From the NCBI GenBank assembly GCA_002049455.2, contig KV918908.1, positions 1-64,000 of the forward strand: a stretch of 64,000 nucleotides of DNA, in the 5' to 3' direction. The position numbers were made by a program, and so were the translations under genes. The DNA is from Porphyra umbilicalis. Its lineage: Eukaryota > Rhodophyta > Bangiophyceae > Bangiales > Bangiaceae. The notes below the pieces were generated by a model that saw only the letters and a list, made by a program, of their open reading frames with translations, did not search any database and was not told the DNA's origin. This document shows positions 11,030-19,987 of the stretch, piece by piece. Within the stretch, counting starts at the first letter, position 1. Each line of letters opens with the position of its first letter.

Positions 11030-14000
11030 ATTGCTGTTTGCCCAATTTTGGCCGATGCCAAGCGCTTCGTCGGCGTGTCGACCAATTGTACAGTTCAAAA
11101 TGCATGAGCGTTTCTGTTCAAGATGCTCGTGCAAGCCAGTATCAGGCTCGTCTGATTGGCTCAAAGTCAGGATCGGCCGTATTTTTCAGAATATTTTCAT
11201 GAGCACCAGCGGCCGCTGGCACGTCATTACCACAGCTGTCCTGCTTGGCGCGCATTTGTCTGGGATGCATTCCTTGACCTGGTCAATGTCATTCCCAATG
11301 AGGGTGTCACGAACGGGCTCAGCTGTGAGATGCGCAAGCTTCTTGGACCTCGCACCGAAACGGAGCCAGCACTGGCCCGGGTTGCAACAAATTGAGTGAC
11401 TGCGGCTTCGAAGCGACTCGGAGTGCAGAGAATCTGACGGCAGGCGCCTGAATGTGCGGGACAGCCTGAGCACAGCTCGGCGTCCTGCCAGTGATCGCTC
11501 TCGTCGACGGCTTGGCCGCTGCGTCTTGCCAACGCTGCCTTGCATGATGCACCACTTCTCGTCGACCCCGCCACCACCCCCTCAGTATCCGCTCCCAATC
11601 CACCCACCGCCATCTTTTGAGCCCAACCCCTGCAGTGTCTTGGTTTCATAAGTCCCTGGAGACACGTCGGCGCCTCGTGAAGATGGTTGTGCGTTTTTAC
11701 GACCTCTATATCCCGTCAAAACAAAGATGGTCCTCATTTGTAAGCTTCCGGACAGAGAGAACCACAACCCAGCATGCTTGACAAACCCTCGCGCCGCCGC
11801 GCCGCTGCGTCGCCAACCACCTCGGCGGCGGCACCGACGGCAGCGCCACTACAGCCCGCGTGCAGCAACGGCCTCGCCCTGCCGACGACAGCACCATCAG
11901 CCGCCGATAATAGACAGCCCCCCCGCGCGGCCGTGCCGCCACCTTGCCACCGCCGCTGCGCCGCCGCCGCTGCGCCGCCGCACCGCCGCGGCGGCGCCGA
12001 CCTGGTGCGGGGCGGCGGCGGCGCGAAGACGATAGCAACGCCGCCGCAGCGGCGGCGGCCGCCGCATGCGGGTGCGGCGGCGGGGCGGGCTTTTTCAGCA
12101 CCCGCTCCGCCGCCGCCGCCGCTCGGAAGCCCCCCCCTCCCCCGCCGACGACCGCACCAACAGCCCACGCGCACAAACAGCCCCCCCGCGCCGCCGCGCC
12201 GCCGGTTTGCCGCTTCCACCTTGCCGCCGCCGCCGCGCCGTTGCACCGCCGCCGCGCCGCCGACCTGATGTGCGGCGGCGATGGCGCGGCAACAATCGCG
12301 CCGCTGGAATCGCGGCGACGGCCGCCGCATGTCGGGGGCGGCGCCGGGGCGGGCTTTTACAACACCCGCCCCGCCGCCGCAGCAGCCCGGAGGCCACCCC
12401 ACGCCGCCGATGACCGCACGAACAGCCCCCCTGCACCAGCAGCCTCCCCGCGCCGCCGCGCCACCGCCTTGCCGCCGCCGCCGCCGCGCCGCCGCACCGC
12501 CGCCGCACCGCCGACCTGGCGTGCGGCGGCGGCGGCGCGGCAACGATCTTGCCGCCGCCGCGGCGGTGGGGCCCGCCGCATGCGGGTGCGGCGGCGGCGG
12601 CGCGGCAACGATCGTGCCGCCGCCGCGGCGGTGGGGCCCGCCGCATGCGGGTGCGGCGGCGGGGCGGGATTTTTCGGCACCCGCCCCACCGCCGCCGCCA
12701 CCCGAAGCCCCCCCCCCCCTTGCCGACGACCGCACCGACAGCCCCCACACATCAAATTCACCCCCGCTCCGCCGCGCCGCCGCCTTGCTGGCGCCGTCTT
12801 GCTGCCGCCGCCGCGCCGCCGCACCGCCGCCGCGCCGCCGACCAGGCATGCGGCGACGACGGTGTGGGAACGATCGCGCCACCGCCATCACCACGACAGG
12901 CGCCGCATCTTGGGGGCTGCGGCGGGGCGGGCTTCTTCAGCACCCACCCCGCCGCCGACGCCGCCCGGAAACCCCCGCCCCCACGCCGACGACCACACCG
13001 ACTGCCTTCACGCACCGAATTCACCCGCTTGCCGCCGCGCCGCCTCCTTGCTGCCGCCGTCTTGCCGCCGCCGCCACGCAGCCGCACCGCCGCCGCGCCG
13101 CCGACCTGGCGTGCGGCGGCAGCGGCGCGGCAACGATCGTGCCACCGCCACGGCCGTGGGGGCCGCCGCATGTGGGTGCGGCGGCGGGGCGGGCTTTTTC
13201 AGCACGCACCCCGCCGCCACCGCCGCCCGGAAACCCCCGCCCCCACGCCGACGACCGCAACGACAGGCCCCACGCACCACAATCACCCTCGCGCCGCCGC
13301 GCCGCCGCCTTGCTGCCGCCGCCATGCCGCGGCCGCACCGCCGCCGCACCGCCGCCGCGCCGCCGCCCAGCTCTGCGGCGGCGGCGGCGATCACGCCGCC
13401 GCCAACGCCGCGGCGGCCACCACTCGTCCGGTGCAGCGGCGGGGCGGGCTGTTACAGAACCCGCCTCGCCGCCGCCGCCGACCGAAACCCCCCCCCCCCC
13501 GGCGACGACCGCACCGACAGCCCTTACGCATCAACGGCCTTGCCGCGCCGCCGCGCCGCCGCCTCGCCGCCGCCACCTCGCCGCCGCCGCCTTGCCGCCG
13601 CCACGCTGCCGCTGCCACCGCGCCGCCGCCGCCGCGCCGCCGCACCGCCGCCGCGCCGCCGACCTGATCTGCGGCGGCGGCGGCGCGGCAGCGATCGCGC
13701 CGCCGCCACCGCCGCGGTGGCCGCCGCACGTCGGGTGCGGCGGCGGGGCGGGCTTTCATAGCACCCGCCCCGCCGCCGCCGCCGCCCGAACCCCCCCCCC
13801 CCCCGCCGAGGGCGGCACCACCAGCCCATGGATGGTGACGACGGCGACGACGCCGTCAGCCAGGGGCTTCCGACCTGTCTATCTCAATTTTGAGAGCAAA
13901 TCGTCCACACTCAATATTTGACGCAGTCATGGGAGTTACACGAAAATCAGAAAAGTTATTGTTGAAATGTCAAGTCCCTCTGTTGCTTGCGTAGCGCTTG

Positions 14001-14030
14001 GCATCGGCCAAAATTGGGCAAACAGCAATA
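11030..14030. mobile_element. 3.0-kb inverted-repeat element carrying a satellite array
   Basis: A perfect inverted repeat of 38 bp, starting TATTGCTGTTTGCCCAATTT at 11030-11067 with its complement at 13993-14030. The terminal TA on both sides fits a TA target duplication. The inside holds about 0.7 kb of ordinary sequence without a recognisable protein, then a 2-kb tandem satellite. The terminus is shared with the small MITE at 10,381-10,561. It is either a non-autonomous Tc1/mariner-like element that has amplified internal satellite DNA, or an element whose transposase was replaced. Confidence 0.75.
11790..13820. repeat. Satellite of about 260-310 bp, seven copies, each with a strong hairpin
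   Basis: The landmark GGCGGGGCGGGCTT or a close variant recurs near 12079, 12347, 12659, 12918, 13180, 13439 and 13743. Each unit contains GCGGCGGGGCGGG, a short T-rich loop, and CCCGCCCCGCCGC, which are perfect self-complementary arms. It also contains a GACGACCGCACCGACAGCCC-like spacer and GCCGCGCCGCCGACCTG. A block of about 70 bp is duplicated near 12,530-12,650. Frames are open on both strands because of composition, not coding. Confidence 0.85.
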
Positions 14031-15357
14031 CATTGGACAAAGTTGCGCCGCAGCTGCTGCGGCGCGTGTAATCATATCGTAGGAAACGAAGTAAAGTAGA
14101 TCGGCTCCCCTCCCAAACTGGGATCGCCGCATATATTCGCACAGCCACATGCGCGCAACTACGCTCCCGGAAAAGTCGCTTGACAACCGCTGCTTCTCAT
14201 CCTCTCGCCGCGGACGTGTCAGCACGGGCTCGTCGCAGCGCGGCGCAGGGCTCCTTGTTCACGCCCGACTTCTCTCTGTCGATTTGCGTGATGGGGGGGG
14301 GGGACGGTCGGGGTTTCATCGCCCGTTTGAATTCGAGCCACTCCCGCCGTCCGGCAGTCACCCACTGGCGCGGTAGGTGCGTCGAGCCTTGCCAGTATCA
14401 CGGAACAGAGTAACTGCCGGATGGCAGCAGTGGCGCGGGCACCTGTGGACACTCGACCGCTCTACCTTCGAGCGAACCCGCCTCCTCGCTACTCTCTGCG
14501 TCGCCAGGGGGTGTTCGGCGTGCAGGTCGGAGTGTGCGGGCGCGGAGGGGGAGGTGGGGATTATGCTTTATGATGGCAGGTGGCGCGCGCTCCGCTGCCG
14601 TGTTACCGACGAGATGCCGCGCTTGGCGGTCGTGGTGACGCAGGGCGCGGCCGTCGTTGGCTGAAATTTTGTGGCGCCACTGGGATACACGGCAGGGGGG
14701 CTTCGGGGGCGGTGGCGGGACCAGCAGCCGGGCTGTCTGGTGGTGGTGTGTTCGATTATGCTGCAGCGCTGGTGGTGACCAGCAGAGGGGCCGAGAGGTG
14801 CGGTTTGGGCCATCCGCCGTCCCAGCGACATCTGGGGGCGGGGCAGTAGGTGACGTCTGTTTCCTCCCCTTCTCCCTTGGTCTGATGGCCTGTGGGATGG
14901 GTGCACGTGGCTGACCAGCTGTGTGGGGAGTCACGCCAGGGCTGGGCACGACCTGCGGGGCGGTCTGCGGCCGCCTCACTACTCGCCCCGTTCGTTGGAC
15001 AGGCGTGAATTTCTGCGGCGCCGTACCCCGCACACAATCTGAGTGGCCAGCGCGTCTTGACTGGGACGTTCATTTTCCCTGGCGTAGCGAGGGCGGGGGT
15101 GTACACCCGTACTCTGCCGCTACCCCCGTCCCGACGGCGAACGGGCGAACAGCGCGACTTCGCCTCGAGTGGCAGTGGCGGACGTTACCCCGCTGACCCG
15201 CATACCAACCGTTACCACCCTTTGTCGTCGAACTCCATACGGCGGACTACGGGCGTCTTCTCCACACCCTCCCATCTCCTCCCACCTGCCTCTTGTGCCA
15301 CCACACCGACGCCGTCGTCCCCATTGCCGCTGCGCGCGTGACTTTTGCGAAAGCACC
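14031..15357. other. Intergenic region upstream of the nucleotide-sugar transporter
   Basis: No supported gene. A palindrome GCGCCGCAGCTGCTGCGGCGC lies at about 14,045-14,067. The remainder is mixed GC-rich sequence that should contain the promoter and 5' UTR of the gene starting at 15,358. Confidence 0.4.
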
Positions 15358-16874
15358 ATGTCTTCGTTGGCCGGTCGCCTGCGAGCCAATGTCGCGGCTG
15401 CAGACCCGTCGACGGCGGTGGCGATGCTGCTCAACTTTGGGTCGTCCACCGGTATCGTCATTGGCAACAAGCTGGTGATGGAGCAGTACGGTTTCCGTTT
15501 TGCTACTACGCTGACACTCATCCACTTCCTCGCCACCTACGTGCTGCTGCTGTTGTGCGTGGGTCTCCGCGTCTTCGAGCGCAAGCGCCTGCCGCTCCAG
15601 CCGGTGGCTAAGCTCGCGGCGGGCTCCATGGGCTTTGTGGTTCTCACCAACCTGAGCCTGCAGTACAACTCGGTGGGCTTTTACCAGGTCATGAAGGTGA
15701 TGACGACCCCGACGGTGGTGGTTATTGAGGCGCTCTTCTTTGCCAAGTTCCTGGAGGGGCCCCTCAAGCTGGCACTCGTTCCAGTGTGCGCTGGTGTGGT
15801 GTTTACGGCGGCCACGGACTTTCGGTTGAATATGATTGGCACTCTCTTTGCGGTGGCAGGCGTACTCGTGACCAGCTGCTACCAGATTGGGGCGGGCTCC
15901 CTGCAAAAGTCGCTCGACTGCTCGGCGCTGCAGTTGCAGCTGTACACGGCGCCGCTGTCAGCGCTCTTCATCCTGCCTTTTGTGCCGCTGTTTGACAACT
16001 GGTCGGTCGGCAGTGCGACGAGCATTTGGGAGTATGAGTTCACGCGCGCCAACCTCGGGGCCATCCTTGCGACCGGGACCATGGCGTTCTTGGTTAACGT
16101 CAGCATCTTCTGGGTGATCGGGCGGAGCTCGGCCGTCAGCTACAACACGCTGGGGCATTTCAAGACGTGCTTTATCCTTGTCAGTGTACGTTGTGGGTAC
16201 CATTGGGTTGCATCGAGAAGGAGGGGGCGCGTATTCTGTTTAGCGGCTGGTGTAGATTGTTGCCGCCGCGGGAAGTGGACCAGTCACGACCGCTGGAGTG
16301 ACTCGGCTGCATTGCCTTGGGCTACCGTTATTGAGCTGGCTCTTGCGAGCTTGTCATTCATCCGCGTCGCGCTCGCTCTGACGCGTCCGAACATATTCAC
16401 TATCAGGTTCAATCTGTCTGCTCTACTTTTTGTTACCCGTCTCTGCTTTTTTGTGTCATGGTGCCGCCGTGGTTGCCGCTCTGCTTCGTATTCGCTGCCA
16501 ACATGCAGGACTTCTTGCTGTTTGGCCGCCCCCTGGACGTCAAGTCGGTGGCTGGCATCGTACTCACCATGACGGGCGTCTTTGCGTACACACATCTCAA
16601 GCTCGACAAGGCGCGGCGGGAGAAGGAAGCAACGTCACTCGCCGGCGCGGTGACGGCGACAGCGGTGGTCAAGAACGCGCGCCTCGACGATGTCGTGTCG
16701 CCCACGTCGGTGGCCGCCGGCGGTGTCGGTAGCACACTGCGAGGTGACACTGAGGAGGTGGAGGCGCTGCTCGGCGCCGCGGACGGGGTGGAGGAGCCCT
16801 TCTCGCCTGTCGAGAGGGAACAGAACGTCCTCAACAGTGCCAACAGGGGGCTGATGAAGTCGGCGACGGACTAG
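15358..16874 (+). CDS. SLC35E3/TPT-type nucleotide-sugar transporter
   Basis: Two exons, 15358-16185 and 16509-16874, joined across a 323-bp intron (donor GTACGT, acceptor ATGCAG), giving about 397 residues. The protein is a ten-helix drug/metabolite-superfamily carrier that exchanges nucleotide sugars, probably in Golgi or ER membranes. Conserved blocks match SLC35E3 and the plant UDP-sugar transporters: FVVLTNLSLQYNSVGFYQVM, KVMTTPTVVVIEALFFAKFL, GVLVTSCYQIGAG and NTLGHFKTCFIL. Joining at the chosen splice site restores FILVS-DFLLFGRPLDVKSV with exactly the family spacing, and VFAYTHLKLDK closes the last helix. The roughly 80-residue C-terminal tail is hydrophilic and Ala/Val/Glu-rich. The start is the Met after CACC-rich sequence; an earlier in-frame Met at 15169 would add 63 low-complexity residues. 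Substrate cannot be told from sequence. Confidence 0.9.
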
Positions 16875-17333
16875 GCAGCACGTGCCGAGTTTGTGAGAGG
16901 TGGTAGATATCGTCGTGTGCTGTCGTGTGTGCCCCCAGAGCGATGTGCAATTGTAGGTCGTGGTGAGGTTGCCGGTACGGCGAAGCCTGTGGTACTGCTT
17001 GTTTATCTAAGCGCGGTGCGTGCGTTGCGTGCGTGCTCATCCACCCCATACCAAGAGTCCCACTGGCATAGTTACCGGCCGTAGTATGCAGAGAGGTCGA
17101 AAATGCCGTTGCTCTTTTTTCATCATGTGAGGACCCGAGGCTGACCTCTATGAACAACGCACCTAGCAACTGCCAAGATGTACGTGTATGTGCGAGTCAC
17201 CATCAACAAACACATCGTGTTCTGGTCAAAACTGTACACTGCACCACCAGCGCTGCAGCGAGCACCATATGCGACGACGACCCGCAGTGCTACACACCGT
17301 CCAACTTCCTACTACCACAAAAAGCTCGTCCTG
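16875..17333. other. Convergent 3' spacer
   Basis: Short intergenic region between the 3' ends of the transporter (+) and the PAQR gene (-). No gene or clear signal seen. Confidence 0.4.
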
Positions 17334-18574
17334 TTAGTCCCCCCCGCCAGCCCGAGGCAACAGCAGCGCCGCAAGAAAGCGCCACTCGTAATAGTGTGCA
17401 ACAAATGCGCCGACGTGCATCCACTGGTGGGAGTGGCCAAGGACGTCAAACCGCCCCGGCGCCCACAGCTCGGGCCAGTGCTTGGCGTACAGAAGGCCGC
17501 CGACGCCGACCGCGGCGGCGGCAGCCAGCCCGCACCCAGCAGCCTCCCGCGCGGCGGCGGCCGACGGCAAGACCACCCCGCCAACGCCGCGCGGGGCGGC
17601 CGCCCCCCCCCCGCCCACCAGGCGGCGTGGGCGACTAGCGGCGCGAGGTAACACGCGACGAGCACCGCCATATCCCGCGTCAGGCGCGCCTTGCTGATCG
17701 TCCACACCCGCCGCAAGACCATCGTCGACGCAACGTTAAAGGCAAAGAGCGCGCCGACGGCGGAGAGCCAAGCCCACCACCACCACACCCAGCCGCCCGA
17801 CCCCGCCTGGCCCGTGACGCCGCCCACCTCTGCGACCAGTGGCATGGCGAGGGCGACAGCCAGGGCGACGCTCGCCACCTGGATGAGGGCCACGTCTGCC
17901 GACCGCCAGACGCGGCGGTAGCCCTCCCCGCGCCCAATCCACAGGTGCAACCCCACCGACGCCGGGTTGTGGGCGGCAACCGCGCCGTAGAGCAGGCGAA
18001 AGGGCAGGAGCGGTCCGCACGGTAGGGCGGCCGCCAGGGGCGGCAGGGAGCCAGGCGCCGCCGCCGCCACCGACGTCGCCGCCGACCGGTACAGGGCGGT
18101 GGCCAGGGCCACCCCTCCGAGCATTGTCCACACGTTGCCGGCCTCGTTGTGAGCGGTGAAGAGGGCGGGGAAGGCAGAGAGGGCCGACCCACCCAGGCGA
18201 TAGCCGCTGAGAATGCCCGTCCGGTGAAGGTAGGGAGGCGCATCGTCCCGTGCCACAACGACCGCCGCGTCTGAGGCGCGCGACGCCGTCGCGGCTGACG
18301 ACCGCACAGCGGCGGGAGCGGCAGCGTCGACCGCGGCGCAGCTGAGGTCAGCGTCGTTCCCCGCCCAGCTGAGCCCCAGCGCCGGGCGGCGGGTTAGCCG
18401 CAGCAGCGCCGGCGGGCGGAGGCGTGGGGGAAGCCACGAGCGGCGGCCGCCGTCGGCGGCGGCGACGGGCGCCGCGCCAGCCACCAACGAAGGCCCGGTG
18501 GGGTGCGGGGTGGCAACATGATGTCCATGCGGACTGCGCATGGTCGTGGGCGGCAAGGGCGGACGGACAAGCAA
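17334..18574 (-). CDS. PAQR family (adiponectin receptor / haemolysin III-like) membrane protein, frameshifted
   Basis: A seven-helix membrane protein family with a zinc-binding core. The first hallmark appears as TAHNEAGNVWTMLGG, followed by a HNPASVGLHLW segment and several hydrophobic helices (SADVALIQVASVALAVALAM and others). The last hallmark, GHSHQWMHVGAFVAHYYEW, lies in a different frame that ends at 17334. The shift falls in a ten-base C run at 17603-17612 (G run on the coding strand), between ACYLAPLVAHAAWW and VGGLLYAKHWPELWAPG. With that run corrected the family order is complete, so an assembly error is likely. The N-terminal 90 residues are Pro/Ala/Arg-rich and could be a targeting or disordered region. 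Met at 18574 or 18538 is possible. The ligand or substrate is not evident; PAQRs include ceramidase-like and receptor members. Confidence 0.8.
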
Positions 18575-19571
18575 GTGCGCGGGTGTTGGAACGTACAGAC
18601 ACGAGGGAGCGGGGGGGGTGGGGGAAGAACCGACAAAGGACGATGCGGGAGCGCCCCTCCCCGTAGCACGAAAAACTGCAGCGGCGGCAGTTGGTCACCA
18701 GCTGTCGCCGGTCAAGGGGCTGCGGCAGCCGCGCACGAGGAGATGTCCCTGAAGAAGGCCCCTACAAGTAGGAGGCAGGTGGAATGACGCGACGCAACAG
18801 TGGCCGAGGCGGCGGTGGGCTTCGTGGCAGCGAACGCGGCCGACGCGCTTGCCAGCAAGGAACGGCGGCTGGCGGCGACGCGGGGGAGCCCCCGCGACGA
18901 GCGGTCAGTCCCCGCCTGAGGGTCGCCACGACCGTTTCCCATAAGAGTGCTGATGGCACGAGCCCGGTGCTCTTCTGTGGCGCGGCGATGCGAAGACTGG
19001 TTGGACGCGGCCGTGCGGTGGCTCGGGCCGGCCCCGGCAGTGATGTTGACCGGCATCCCGAAACGGGACCAGTGTCGGACCCAAGACGAGGCTGGTAGTT
19101 AACAGAAGTGAATAGGCTTCGGGACTGACCATCGCGATCGCAGATAAGCGAGCCACAGTCCCGCCTCTGGAAAAAGATTGCCCCGTGTTTAAAACAGCAG
19201 AAAGTAGACGCCCAAGGATGACGCATTGGAACCCCCTGCACCCAATCACATCGTCGAAGCGACGTGCCTCGCGGGCCAGAGTTTGCAAAACCTCGGCCAC
19301 GTGTGTCTTCCACTCCACCCCGACTCTGATCTCCCGGCGGCGACATTTGAAGACAGGAGTGCGTGGGCCATTGGGCGCGCTCGTTGTCCGCGAGGGTCCT
19401 CCGCCCATTCGCGCAGTACGCCGCCGCCGGTGGCCGTGCGTCTCTGCCGCTCGCACCTGCCGCCCCCGCTCGTCCCGGCTGCGACGGTTGCATTGACGGC
19501 GCTCGTCGCCTTTGCCCCTGCTGTGGAAGGCGGCGACGCGTTGAGTGGTTGCCAGGCGGGTTTCCTCACGG
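18575..19571. other. Divergent promoter region between PAQR and TPR-TIC22 genes
   Basis: About 1 kb of GC-rich sequence between two divergent genes. It presumably holds both promoters. No recognisable gene or TATA box. Confidence 0.4.
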
Positions 19572-19987
19572 ATGGAGGCTGAGGTATGTTGGGTCTATTG
19601 GCGGCGACGTGGGGCTGGTCCTCGTGGCGACTGCCCCAATCTCCGTCGAGCGTGAGGTCTCTGTGGCGGTACTGGGGGTCTCCCTGTCGTTCTGGTGTTT
19701 CCGATGGGTGCTCGCGATTGCTGCTGGCCTCGCGGTGGGGCGGTGAGGCCGTCGGCAGTCTCCGGTTGAGAGTCGACGCAGTGCGACGCTGCTGTGCGTG
19801 GAAGGTGGTATGCACCGCGGCAGTTGGCCATGGTGGCAGCGTCTATGTGGTATTGACTGCTGATTGTATATCTGTTTCTTCTGGGTGGGACTGTATGTGC
19901 GACATGTGTCTTCGTGGGTCGATGCATCCTCTGCCGTGCCTGGATGTTTTACTACAATCCCCCCTCTGCTGGCCTCGGTCTTGGCAG

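Noticed and set aside
12281-13921. Very long Ala/Arg/Pro reading frames on both strands
   Set aside because: They arise from a GC-rich satellite with no A/T to form stops; several frames are open at once and no domain is visible.
19586-19987. Upstream extension of the TPR-TIC22 frame
   Set aside because: The extra residues look like a translated intron or UTR, and the TPR domain starts right at the Met at 19988.
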